From: Anaerolineae bacterium
GTDB lineage: Bacteria; Chloroflexota; Anaerolineae; B4-G1
Direction: 5' to 3'
Assembly: GCA_016783285.1 (NCBI GenBank)
Contig: JADHWW010000017.1
Span: forward strand, 1 to 26,608
DNA: 26,608 nt
Below the pieces are notes generated by a model, which worked only from the letters and a program-made list of their open reading frames with translations, ran no database searches and was not told the origin of the DNA. This document shows positions 1-7,037 of this stretch, in pieces. The stretch's first letter is position 1, and every line of letters begins with the position of its first letter. The position numbers and the translations under genes are program-made.

Positions 1-30
1 GCGATGACGTGGAAGGTGTGCGTGCCTACT
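1..30. repeat. 30-bp exact copy of the PBP gene 3' region
   Basis: These 30 bases are identical, in the same orientation, to 2181-2210 inside the C-terminal Ig-like coding part of the PBP gene (residues near GTHTFHVIA). The match stops at 30/31. The copy may extend off the left edge, so its full length is unknown. It could be a relic of a second PBP tail, a target duplication around the restriction-modification cassette, or a repeat at which an assembly broke. Confidence 0.85.
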
Positions 31-466
31 CTCTCAATCGTTCGTATGCTCGCCTTACAGCCACTTCAATCTTCACTGAGGATACTTCATACCTATCAAA
101 TTCAGATATGTTGTCCTGGTTAAGATGAAGCTGTCCCTCACCCTTGCCGCCTCGATGCTGTCCTGGCGAATAGTACTTGAAGGCTGGAACCAACTCCTTC
201 AGATGTCCAAGAGCCCATCTATCACCAAAGCCGCGCGGGGCAGAGATTTCAAAAATATGCAGGTAGAGATTGCGGTCAATGTACGCATCTCTTAATTTGG
301 TGTACCCGTCCAGGGTCAGCTTGCCACGGCCAAGCAACGTGGAAATGATGTACTCGTACTCGTTGAAGGGGTACATTGAAACCAAATCTTTTAACCGCGC
401 TTGAAAATCTTCAGCGTCTTCGAGGTGGTCAATAAGGCGATCCAATTCCTGGCGTAATTTCTCCAT
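26..466 (-). CDS. Short ORF downstream of methyltransferase; possible truncated type II restriction endonuclease
   Basis: This 146-residue soluble protein starts 13 bp after the methyltransferase stop, with a GAGGAG Shine-Dalgarno upstream. That is the usual place for a cognate endonuclease. The middle (FEISAPRGFGDRWALGHLKEL) resembles the amino-terminal part of some type II endonucleases, possibly the AccI type; this is recalled similarity, not a search. No convincing PD-(D/E)XK site is present: the terminal IEVAVRRAY looks like an EVK-type strand in which the lysine is missing. The stop codon (26-28) lies inside the 30-bp PBP-derived repeat, so the carboxyl end appears to have been cut off and closed by foreign sequence. 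It is probably non-functional as a nuclease. A free-standing unknown protein is the alternative. Confidence 0.5.
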   Translation of the reverse strand: MEKLRQELDRLIDHLEDAEDFQARLKDLVSMYPFNEYEYIISTLLGRGKLTLDGYTKLRDAYIDRNLYLHIFEISAPRGFGDRWALGHLKELVPAFKYYSPGQHRGGKGEGQLHLNQDNISEFDRYEVSSVKIEVAVRRAYERLRE

Positions 467-479
467 AGTGTTGTACTCC

Positions 480-1472
480 TCAATCGAACAATGCAGGTTG
501 TCTCTGTTCGGCTATCACGCGGTCATTACTCAATTGTGCAGGGGGCTCGAAACCGCGCTCGGCCTCGAAGGGATTGCCATGCTGCCAACCTGTTTTTCCG
601 CACCGTCGAAATCTTTCCAGTCGCCGTATAGTTATTTCACAGAATACGGGATCAATGTCCATCGTATAACACTGTCGCTTATGAATTGCTGCCGCCAGGA
701 GTGCGGCGCCGGAATGTGCGAAAAAGTCTATGACCAGGTCTCCTGGCCTTGAACTGGCTTCTATGATTCTTTCAATCGCCTTGAGGGGTTTTTGAACGTA
801 GCAGCCAGAGACATTCTCTTCCATACGATAGAATACTTGTTGAATGTCTACCCAAATATTGCCGGGCCTGATAGTGTCGGACCGACTACGCTCCACGTTT
901 TCCTGGACAACTCCCCTTACTTTTTTGTAGTAACCGCGAAGGATTTTGGGGATGTCGGTATATTGAACGTTGAATGTGGGATTACCTTTGGTGTAGTACA
1001 GTAACTCTTGTCTAACCGCCATCCAGTTTTTCAGAGTCCCGTATCCTCTCTGGTTTCTGAGCGTGATGAAACTCCGAGACGAGACTGGAAACTCTCGCAT
1101 CATGAGCATAAACTCTGGCAAAGGTTGGAAATGGTTGTTCTGGTCGGCTCCCAACCAAACATACAAAGAGCTATTGTCTTGCAACGATGGCAAAGTGTTT
1201 TTAATCCACTTTCGGCACCACGCAATGTATTCAGATGTAGTTCTTATTTCGAAGGCTACTAGATTGTATGGTGGGTCTTGAATAGCAAGAGAAGCCAGCC
1301 GATTATTCATCAGGGTACGAACATCGTCTACGCTCGTCGCATCCAGGCAACCTACACGATGCTGCCCTTCTGGATCAATCCAGGTATCACCATAAGATAA
1401 CCGGCAGTATGGAAGTAATTTCTCCCTTAACTCTGTATGCTTATCCAACCGTGGTAATGGGTTTTTATGCAT
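480..1472 (-). CDS. Type II DNA methyltransferase (beta-class, N4/N6)
   Basis: A 330-residue S-adenosylmethionine-dependent amino-methyltransferase that modifies DNA at a specific site. Catalytic motif IV DPPYN is at residues 66-70. The middle region (about 80-220) includes RNQRGYGTLKNW and likely the target-recognition part. Motif X-like QKPLKAIERII is at 228-238 and motif I VIDFFAHSGAALL at 248-260, followed by motif II YTMDIDP. The order IV-(recognition)-X-I is the beta class. DPPY fits N6-adenine or N4-cytosine. The start at 1472 is preceded by GGGGGGGAG, which lies in or beside the PBP-derived remnant at 1489-1572. The gene looks intact while its partner downstream looks truncated, so it may act as a solitary methylase. 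The recognition site cannot be read from sequence. Confidence 0.9.
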   Translation of the reverse strand: MHKNPLPRLDKHTELREKLLPYCRLSYGDTWIDPEGQHRVGCLDATSVDDVRTLMNNRLASLAIQDPPYNLVAFEIRTTSEYIAWCRKWIKNTLPSLQDNSSLYVWLGADQNNHFQPLPEFMLMMREFPVSSRSFITLRNQRGYGTLKNWMAVRQELLYYTKGNPTFNVQYTDIPKILRGYYKKVRGVVQENVERSRSDTIRPGNIWVDIQQVFYRMEENVSGCYVQKPLKAIERIIEASSRPGDLVIDFFAHSGAALLAAAIHKRQCYTMDIDPVFCEITIRRLERFRRCGKTGWQHGNPFEAERGFEPPAQLSNDRVIAEQRQPALFD

Positions 1473-1488
1473 AAAGACGCTCCCCCCC

Positions 1489-1572
1489 CAGGCACTGCCG
1501 GTGATGGGAACAGTGCCCTGGACGTACGAGTGCCGGTCTCACGATGACAGTGGGGCAGTTGCGGCCTGGCTG
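1489..1572 (-). pseudogene. Frameshifted remnant of a PBP 3' region
   Basis: Read on the minus strand, this interval holds PGRNCPTV and then, in another frame, GTVPITGSAWG. The intact PBP gene contains PGPNCPTV (about 2950) and STVPITGSARGG (about 2640) in the same order, about 300 bp apart instead of about 60 bp. The nucleotide match around VPITGSA is roughly three quarters identical over about 40 bases. This looks like a decayed, internally deleted copy of a PBP tail. The methyltransferase start and Shine-Dalgarno lie at its end. Chance similarity of a conserved Ig-like motif is the alternative. Confidence 0.5.
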
Positions 1573-1573
1573 T

Positions 1574-2026
1574 TTACAAGTAGCGTAGTTCGCTACACAG
1601 ATAGTTCCACCTGCGAAAAGTGTCCAACGCCCTCTCTCTCGCCAGCCGTGAGGCCAGCGGACTCTGTGCCACCCGGTGAAAGAATGGCTCGACCTTGGCA
1701 TGGGGGGCACAGGCTGCAATGATTTGCTCAAACTTTGGATGCTGCTTTCGCAGACGAGCGGCGTCGCACAAGACACCTAAAACTGAGGGGTTGCCCTTCT
1801 CTCTGATCTCCTGGAGCAGCTTTTGTCCGTCAACCTGCTCAATATGGTGGATCAGCCAATCAAGCACCACCCAGGTCAGTCGCCCTGACTCACGGCAGTA
1901 AGCAGTGCTCTCCGCAATCACTTCTTCAGGGCAGCGGACCGGCACGATGCACTTTCCCTCGGCAAGCAACACTGCCCCTCCCAGCCGATGCCATTCTTGA
2001 AACAGACGATCTAAGCGATCTCCCAT
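1574..2026 (-). CDS. Conserved-looking hypothetical protein, 150 aa
   Basis: Not assigned to a family. The protein is soluble and charged, with no signal peptide or membrane segment. Visible features are a leading DRLFQEWHRLGG helix, a central WVVLDWLIHHIEQVDGQKLL helix, a cysteine pair around GVLCDAARLRKQHPKFEQIIAAC, and an arginine-rich tail ending WNYLCSELRYL. The coding pattern is good and AGGAGC sits 5 nt before the ATG at 2026. It lies 81 bp after the PBP stop and in the same direction, so it could share the PBP transcript. Its stop codon directly abuts the PBP-like remnant, so it may belong to the same inserted block as the methyltransferase. No function is proposed. Confidence 0.7.
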   Translation of the reverse strand: MGDRLDRLFQEWHRLGGAVLLAEGKCIVPVRCPEEVIAESTAYCRESGRLTWVVLDWLIHHIEQVDGQKLLQEIREKGNPSVLGVLCDAARLRKQHPKFEQIIAACAPHAKVEPFFHRVAQSPLASRLARERALDTFRRWNYLCSELRYL

Positions 2027-2107
2027 CCTTGCTCCTGTAATTCGTAGAACTTTTTATCAGTTCGCGTTTGTCCATCGTATTGTCTACCTGTTTCCTTGTT
2101 CCCCCGT

Positions 2108-5100
2108 CTACTCTTCCTCCCGAGGCACGACCCTGATCGTCACCGGATCACTTCTGCTCACGTTGCCCGCCGCGTCCACGGCGATGACGTGGAAGGTGTG
2201 CGTGCCTACTCCGCCGATCGTCCAGTTGACGTTGAAGGGAGCGACGGTGCGCACGACGAATGGCTCTGGTTCATCGTCCACGTAGAACTCGACCCGCGCG
2301 ATGGAATAGTCCTGCACCTCGGCGTTGACGTTGACCCACTCGTCGTAGCCATATTCGTACACGGCCCCCTCCTCCGGGTAGGTCAGGTCGAGCGTGGGGG
2401 AGATGTGGTCCACGGTCACCTGGATGGTCGCCTCGCGCAGCGCCATCGAGTGGTCCACGACGCTGAGACGCAGGCTGTAGAGACCGTCCAGCCCGCTCAC
2501 GTCCCAGAACTCGAGCAGGCCGTGGTCCACCTGGTCACCGTGCTCGGAGCCGATCTGGATCCATTCGGTGGGGTTCAGCCCCGGGCCGAACACCACGCGG
2601 TAAAAGTTAAAGTCGCCGCCCCTGGCGCTGCCGGTGATGGGGACAGTGGACCGGATGTAGGCGTAGGGCGCGGGATGGATGATGGCCACCTCAGCGTCGC
2701 TGCGCGTGGGACCGTAGATGGTGTCATACTCGGTGGGTGGCGTGGCCGGTCGCTGATCCTCATCCAGGCTGGCGATCCAATCGGCTGCCTCGGGCGGGTA
2801 GACCTCGTAGACATGCTCCTCGCACAGTTCCGGCGGCGTGTAGACAGTGCACAGCCGGCCGGTCTCACGGTTGACGAGAAAAGTCTGGTGGATGTGGCAG
2901 TGCTCGGTCGGCTCGGTGCCGGGGATAAAGAGTTCGTTGACGGTGGGGCAGTTTGGCCCGGGCAATTTGCCGGAGACAGCACACACCGCCCGCTCGACCA
3001 ATCCGTCCGGCCGCACAAAGGGAACCGGTTCCTCATCCTGCAGCGCGTACTCCATCACCGCGTGCCAGATAGGAGCGGCGCCGCGCAGGCCGGGCAGGTT
3101 GCGCATCTCGCTGTTGTCAGAGTTGCCCACCCACACGCCGGCGGCCAACTGGGGAGTGTAGCCGATGGTCCAGGCGTCGCGAAAGTTGTTGGTGGTGCCG
3201 GTCTTGGCGGCGGCGGGCCGGTCATTGGAGAGTTCCAGTGCGTTGGGATGGCCCATGGCCCTCCAGCGTGCCCGCCGGTCAGAGAGGATGCTGTTCATCA
3301 GGTAGGCCAGTTGGGGCGGGAGGATGTCGCGCCCCTCGGGCTGCTTGTACTCGTAGAGCACGTTGCCGTCGCTATCTTCTACGCGCAGGATGGCGACCGG
3401 GTCGAGTTCCCGGTAGCCGGTGCGCAGCCGGTCTTCGGACACGGGTGCGCCGTACATCCGGCCACCGTTGGCAAAGACGCTAAAGGCATAGACCATATCG
3501 AGCAGGCGCACCTCGCCGCCGCCCAACGTCAGACTGAGACCGTAATAGTCCAGCCCCCGGTCGAGGGTGTTGATGCCCATCTTGTGCGCGGTGCGGATGA
3601 CGTTGTCCACGCCGGTCAGTTGCAGCGCGGCGACGGCGGGGATGTTGTAGGAGCGGGCCAGTGCCAGGCGCAACCGCTGCGGGCCGTGGTATTTGCGGTC
3701 ATAGTTCTCCGGCACGTAGGGGGTGCCGCCGGGCTGCTGGAAGGCGCGGCGCACGTCGAGGAACATGTGAGCGGCGTTGTCGCCCTGTGAGAGCAGCGTG
3801 ACGTAGGTAAAGGGCTTGAAAGAAGACCCTGGCTGGCGCGCTCCGTCCGCAGCGACGTTAAAGTGGCCGTCAATATCCTCGTTCCAATAGTCCAGGCTGC
3901 CGACCATGGCCAGGATCTCGCCGGTAGCGGGGCGATTGACGACGACGGCCGCGTTACTGACGTCGTGGTCACGTCCCACGTCGTAGGCCCGGAGCGGCGG
4001 TAGGAACTGCGCCGCCTCGCACCCGGCGGCAATCGCCTCCTGGATGACGGTGGCCTCGTCCTCGCCAGACAGACGGCGGACGTGGGCCCGGGCCACGCAT
4101 TGGGCCTGTTCCTGCAGGTCCAGGTCGAGCGTGGTGTAGACCCGCAGCCCGCCGCGATACACGGCCTCGGGGCCGATTTCGGGCATATTCTCCAATTGTT
4201 TGCGCACGTAGATGGAGAAGTGAGGGTGCAGGATGTCGTATCGCTCCTCCAGGTGCGCCAGGTTCCAGGATTCGTACTTGGCGGCGACTGCCTCTTCGGG
4301 AGTGATACAGCCCTGGCTCACCATCCCGTCGAGCACGATGTACTGGCGCTCGCGGGCTTTATCTTTATTGTCGAAGGGGTTCATGGCCGGGAACTGGGGG
4401 ATGGCGGCTAACGTGGCCGCCTCGGCCAGCGTCAGGTCGCCGACGCTCTTGCCAAAGTACACCCGGGCTGCCGCCTCGATGCCGTAGGCATGGTTGCCGT
4501 AAAAGTTCTCGTTCAGATACCACTCCAAAATCTGCTCTTTGCTGTACTTTTGTGAGATGCGATAGGCCAGCAGAACCTCGGTTATCTTGCGCTCATAGTC
4601 CTTCCACTCGGGGCCTTCCGCGCTGACGTAACGCAATTCTTCCTCAATGACAATCCGCTTGATCAATTGCTGAGTGATCGAGGAACCACCCTGGATCTGC
4701 TGGCCCCGGACGTCGGCCCAGAAGGCGCGGGCGATGCCGCGCAGGTTGACGCCGGGGTTCTCCCAGTAGTTGCGATCTTCGATGGCGACGGTGGCGCACA
4801 AAAAGTGTTCTGGAATCTGGTCCAGCGTGACCCACGTGCGGTCGCCGCCCAGGGGGTCAATCACTTCGTGGAGGAGGGTCTGGCCGGTGCGGTCATAGAT
4901 CTTGGTGGTCTCAAAGGTCTCCTCGGCGGCCTCGATCTGCTCCGGTTCGGGCAGGTCCTGGGTAAAGTAGGCATAGACGCCGGCAGCAGCACTCACTCCC
5001 CCGACGATGGTTCCCGTGGCCACGAGCAACACCACGAGCAGCAGGATGCCGGCGACGCGCAGATACTGGCGTAGGCCGCTGCGCTCTTCGGCGCGGCGGC

Positions 5101-5149
5101 GCTGGCGGCGCTGTAAGACGACGTGGCGGACAATTCGGACTGGTGTCAT
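2108..5149 (-). CDS. Class A penicillin-binding protein (PBP1A-like glycosyltransferase/transpeptidase) with Ig-like tail
   Basis: Bifunctional peptidoglycan synthase of 1013 residues, anchored in the membrane with its bulk outside. A basic cytoplasmic start is followed by one membrane helix (about 30-59). The GT51 glycosyltransferase has EDRNYW with catalytic Glu near 124 and GGSSITQQLIKR near 154. The transpeptidase has SSFK (Ser near 442), SYN near 500 and KTGTTNNF near 649. The carboxyl end has two beta-rich Ig/Big-like domains (about 832-910 and 915-1008), an extension beyond ordinary PBP1A. Start: an ATG at 5182 is possible, but an AGGAGGG Shine-Dalgarno lies inside that extension, 11 nt before the ATG at 5149, and the likely promoter would begin transcription near 5176, so 5149 is preferred. 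Pieces of its 3' end recur at 1-30 and 1489-1572. Confidence 0.95.
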   Translation of the reverse strand: MTPVRIVRHVVLQRRQRRRAEERSGLRQYLRVAGILLLVVLLVATGTIVGGVSAAAGVYAYFTQDLPEPEQIEAAEETFETTKIYDRTGQTLLHEVIDPLGGDRTWVTLDQIPEHFLCATVAIEDRNYWENPGVNLRGIARAFWADVRGQQIQGGSSITQQLIKRIVIEEELRYVSAEGPEWKDYERKITEVLLAYRISQKYSKEQILEWYLNENFYGNHAYGIEAAARVYFGKSVGDLTLAEAATLAAIPQFPAMNPFDNKDKARERQYIVLDGMVSQGCITPEEAVAAKYESWNLAHLEERYDILHPHFSIYVRKQLENMPEIGPEAVYRGGLRVYTTLDLDLQEQAQCVARAHVRRLSGEDEATVIQEAIAAGCEAAQFLPPLRAYDVGRDHDVSNAAVVVNRPATGEILAMVGSLDYWNEDIDGHFNVAADGARQPGSSFKPFTYVTLLSQGDNAAHMFLDVRRAFQQPGGTPYVPENYDRKYHGPQRLRLALARSYNIPAVAALQLTGVDNVIRTAHKMGINTLDRGLDYYGLSLTLGGGEVRLLDMVYAFSVFANGGRMYGAPVSEDRLRTGYRELDPVAILRVEDSDGNVLYEYKQPEGRDILPPQLAYLMNSILSDRRARWRAMGHPNALELSNDRPAAAKTGTTNNFRDAWTIGYTPQLAAGVWVGNSDNSEMRNLPGLRGAAPIWHAVMEYALQDEEPVPFVRPDGLVERAVCAVSGKLPGPNCPTVNELFIPGTEPTEHCHIHQTFLVNRETGRLCTVYTPPELCEEHVYEVYPPEAADWIASLDEDQRPATPPTEYDTIYGPTRSDAEVAIIHPAPYAYIRSTVPITGSARGGDFNFYRVVFGPGLNPTEWIQIGSEHGDQVDHGLLEFWDVSGLDGLYSLRLSVVDHSMALREATIQVTVDHISPTLDLTYPEEGAVYEYGYDEWVNVNAEVQDYSIARVEFYVDDEPEPFVVRTVAPFNVNWTIGGVGTHTFHVIAVDAAGNVSRSDPVTIRVVPREEE

Positions 5150-5182
5150 AATCTCACATTCCCTCCTAGACGATGTAGACAA

Positions 5183-5210
5183 ATCGTACCAGAAAGTGGG
5201 CAGATTGCAA
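5183..5210 (-). promoter_or_regulatory. Sigma70-type promoter for the PBP gene
   Basis: On the minus strand, TTGCAA (5205-5210) and TACGAT (5183-5188) are separated by 16 bp. The spacer contains CCACTTTCTG directly before the -10, a 10-mer also found at the same position in the promoter at 19724-19752. The 8-bp repeat array at 5220-5268 lies immediately upstream, where an UP element would sit. Confidence 0.55.
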
Positions 5211-5219
5211 GTTGGGGGG

Positions 5220-5268
5220 ATTGGTAGATTGGTAGATTGGGAAATTGGGAAATTGGTAGATTGGGGAT
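5220..5268. repeat. Tandem array of an 8-bp repeat (TTGGTAGA / TTGGGAAA)
   Basis: About six imperfect units of TTGGTAGA or TTGGGAAA in tandem, in the spacer between the divergent PBP and antitoxin genes. The same units form both arms of the inverted repeat at 6917-7020. The array is non-coding here. Confidence 0.9.
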
Positions 5269-5294
5269 TTGCTGATTGTGCGGCGGGAGCCAGG

Positions 5295-5323
5295 TTGACA
5301 TCGGCCTCGAACCATGTTACACT
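5295..5323 (+). promoter_or_regulatory. Strong sigma70-type promoter for the antitoxin-toxin operon
   Basis: TTGACA (5295-5300), 17-bp spacer, TACACT (5318-5323), with a TG extended -10 (ATGTTACACT). Transcription would begin near 5330. The leader to the first ATG has two CGTCAAT-like direct repeats (about 5329 and 5345) that could be an AbrB-type operator; the operator role is speculative. Confidence 0.75.
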
Positions 5324-5385
5324 TTTAACGTCAATGGCAAATCCGTCAATCTCAAATCAACAAATCTTTAATCAGGAGGGTCAGG

Positions 5386-5643
5386 ATGGCTGCGCCGAGT
5401 TATAGCATCACCCAGGTAAAACTTTACAAAGGCGGGTTCGTTATTCCGGCCCACATCAGGAAGCGCTACGGCATTGAGCCGGGTTCGACGGTCACTTTCG
5501 TGGGCGTGGATGATTGCATCCACATGCTCCCTCCCATCCCGGAGAAAGTGTTGCGCGAGTGGCAGTCATTGGAGGGCGAGGAGGCAGCGCGTAAGGCGAG
5601 GGAACTGATCGAAACCTATCAATGGAAGGCGGTGAACCCATGA
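5386..5643 (+). CDS. AbrB/SpoVT-type antitoxin (first of two)
   Basis: An 85-residue swapped-hairpin DNA-binding protein. It shows the AbrB/MazE pattern VKLYKGGFVIPAHIRKRYGIEPGSTV across residues 11-36, followed by a helical tail (EGEEAARKARELIETY) of the kind that covers a toxin. AGGAGGG (5374-5380) is 5 nt before the ATG. It is the first gene after the promoter at 5295 and overlaps the next gene by ATGA. Proteins of this type bind their own operator and pair with PIN or MazF toxins. Having two AbrB proteins before one PIN gene is unusual; this copy may be the regulator or a second antitoxin. Confidence 0.85.
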   Translation: MAAPSYSITQVKLYKGGFVIPAHIRKRYGIEPGSTVTFVGVDDCIHMLPPIPEKVLREWQSLEGEEAARKARELIETYQWKAVNP

Positions 5644-5912
5644 GCACGTGTACTCACGTTGCACCAGTAAAAGTCTCCCGCAGGGGCAGGATTGTGATCC
5701 CGTCTTTGCTGCGGGCGAGGTACGAGATCCAGCAGAGGGGCGTGGCGAGTGTAATCTCAGAGGGAGATGGTCGTCCCCGTATCGCCTTGAGGTTTGAGGA
5801 TCCCATAGAAGCGGCCTACGGCATGCTGGCCAGGGGGCCGGACTATACGCGACTGGTTGTCGAAGAGCACATCAGGGAGCGAGAGCGTGAACGATCCAAA
5901 GTACGTGCTTGA
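5640..5912 (+). CDS. AbrB-type (VapB-like) antitoxin, second copy
   Basis: A 90-residue protein with the AbrB core VKVSRRGRIVIPSLLRARYEI and a charged carboxyl helix (VVEEHIRERERERSKV). The ATG at 5640 overlaps the previous stop (ATGA), and GGAAGGCGG lies just upstream. An in-frame ATG at 5622 would leave that Shine-Dalgarno inside the coding region, so 5640 is preferred. Its 3' end overlaps the toxin start by 26 bp, which implies translational coupling and makes it the more likely direct partner of VapC. Confidence 0.85.
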   Translation: MSTCTHVAPVKVSRRGRIVIPSLLRARYEIQQRGVASVISEGDGRPRIALRFEDPIEAAYGMLARGPDYTRLVVEEHIRERERERSKVRA

Positions 5913-6309
5913 TACTTATGCCCTATTCTCCTATCTACTTCGTAACCCGGGAGGCGCACAGGTACGAGATCTGTTTCGTCGAGCGCGAAGGCGAGAGTGT
6001 GCATTGTACGTCAGTCGCATAAACCTGGGTGAGGTGGCCTATTGGGTTGAGCGCGAGGAAGGCGCGATGCGAATGCAGCAAGTGCTGGCTCGTCTGTTGC
6101 AACTGCCCTTTTCCCCAAGAGATGCCACCTGGCCTCGCATCCTGGCCGCAGCCCACGTCAAGGCGCATTATCCCGTTTCCTACGCCGATGCCTTTGCCGT
6201 CGCTCTGGCGCAGGAGATGGACGGGCCGGTGGTCACCGGTGACCCGGAATTCAAACGTGTCGAGGACGAAGGATTGATCTCTGTTGTCTGGTTGCCAACG
6301 AAAGGCTGA
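5887..6309 (+). CDS. VapC-type PIN-domain ribonuclease toxin
   Basis: A 140-residue PIN-domain RNase. The acidic metal-binding residues are in place: Asp9 (YVLDTYALFSYL), Glu49 (INLGEVAYWV), Asp101 (SYADAFAVALAQ) and Asp119 (VVTGDPEFKRVE). The start is taken as GTG 5887, with AGGGAG upstream; longer reading frames begin inside the antitoxin. Toxins of this family cleave tRNA or rRNA and are held inactive by the VapB antitoxin made just before them. The last 26 bp overlap the downstream tsaC-like frame. The catalytic set is complete, so the toxin is probably active. Confidence 0.9.
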   Translation: MNDPKYVLDTYALFSYLLRNPGGAQVRDLFRRARRRECALYVSRINLGEVAYWVEREEGAMRMQQVLARLLQLPFSPRDATWPRILAAAHVKAHYPVSYADAFAVALAQEMDGPVVTGDPEFKRVEDEGLISVVWLPTKG

Positions 6310-6940
6310 AATCCTGCCCGCCAGCGAAACGAACGTCGCCCGCGCTGTCGAGGTGTTGAAAGCCGGGGGGATAGTCGCTTTCCCCACCGACACTGTCTAC
6401 GGCGTGGCGGCGCTACCGTGGGATACGGACGCCGTGGGCCGCTTGTACGAGGCCAAGCAGCGCCCACGCGACAGGCCCATCCCGCTCCTGCTATCCGATG
6501 CTGACCAGTTGAGCCGTGTGGCTACGCTTCCGCCCCGGTTCAGACGCCTGTACAGGAGACTGAGTGCCCGCTTCTGGCCCGGCGGGTTGACGTTGATTCT
6601 ACTCAAAACCGAGATCGTGCCCGACGTGGTCAGCCCCGGTCTCACCGTGGCCGTGCGTGTGCCCGATCTGCCGTTGGCCCGTGATCTCATCCGGGCAGCA
6701 GGGGGCGCACTGGCGGTCACCAGCGCCAACCTGTCGGGGCAACTCAGTCCCATCACCGCCCAGGAGGTCGAGGAGCAATTGGGGGACCGGATAGACCTGA
6801 TCCTCGACGGCGGCCTCTGCCGGGGAGGAGTCCCGTCCAGCATTCTCGATTGCACCGTCTTGCCCCCGCGGCTGTTGCGGCACGGGGCCGTTCCCGAAGC
6901 AGCCTTGCGTGCTGCCATTGGTACATTGGTAGATTGGTAG
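6284..6940 (+). CDS. L-threonylcarbamoyladenylate synthase (TsaC/Sua5/YrdC family)
   Basis: A 218-residue YrdC-domain enzyme that makes threonylcarbamoyl-AMP from threonine, bicarbonate and ATP, the first step of t6A modification of ANN-decoding tRNAs. Family motifs are visible: GGIVAFPTDTVYGV, the KQRPRDRPIPLLL substrate loop, WPGGLTLIL, VAVRVPD and SANLSG. It lacks the extra Sua5 carboxyl domain, so it is TsaC-sized. The only good start is TTG at 6284, 10 nt after GAAGGA and inside the end of vapC, so it is probably coupled to the toxin operon. The last residues (GTLVDW) and the stop codon are supplied by the 8-bp repeat array that follows. Confidence 0.92.
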   Translation: MSGCQRKAEILPASETNVARAVEVLKAGGIVAFPTDTVYGVAALPWDTDAVGRLYEAKQRPRDRPIPLLLSDADQLSRVATLPPRFRRLYRRLSARFWPGGLTLILLKTEIVPDVVSPGLTVAVRVPDLPLARDLIRAAGGALAVTSANLSGQLSPITAQEVEEQLGDRIDLILDGGLCRGGVPSSILDCTVLPPRLLRHGAVPEAALRAAIGTLVDW

Positions 6941-7020
6941 GTTGGTACATTGGTAAATTGGCGACGGAGACCAATCTACCAATTTACCAGTTTCCCAATT
7001 TCCCAATCTACCAATTTCCC
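6917..7020. repeat. Long inverted repeat built from 8-bp units
   Basis: The left arm (6917-6961) is a run of TTGGTACA/TTGGTAGA/TTGGTAAA units. The loop is CGACGGAGA (6962-6970). The right arm (6971-7020) is the complement type (CCAATCTA, CCAATTTA, CCAATTTC). An imperfect hairpin of about 42 bp can form. It contains the stop codon of the tsaC gene and ends just before the cysC Shine-Dalgarno, so it could act in transcription termination or RNA stability. Confidence 0.9.
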
Positions 7021-7037
7021 ATCCAAGGAGCAGAACA

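Noticed and set aside
468..1262. Several plus-strand frames over the methyltransferase
   Set aside because: No recognisable domain; the methyltransferase motifs on the minus strand explain the region.
2027..2107. Protein-like minus-strand stretch ending FYELQEQGWEIA before the 150-residue gene
   Set aside because: Too short, without a start codon clear of the PBP end, and overlapping the Shine-Dalgarno of the next gene; probably chance or an old amino-terminal part lost by frameshift.
2096..3790. Long plus-strand open frame opposite the PBP gene
   Set aside because: It is a shadow of GC-rich codon bias; composition is Val/His/Gly-rich with no family motif, and the minus strand carries a complete PBP.
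5220..7020. CRISPR array
   Set aside because: Repeats are 8 bp, without spacers of regular length, and no cas genes are present.
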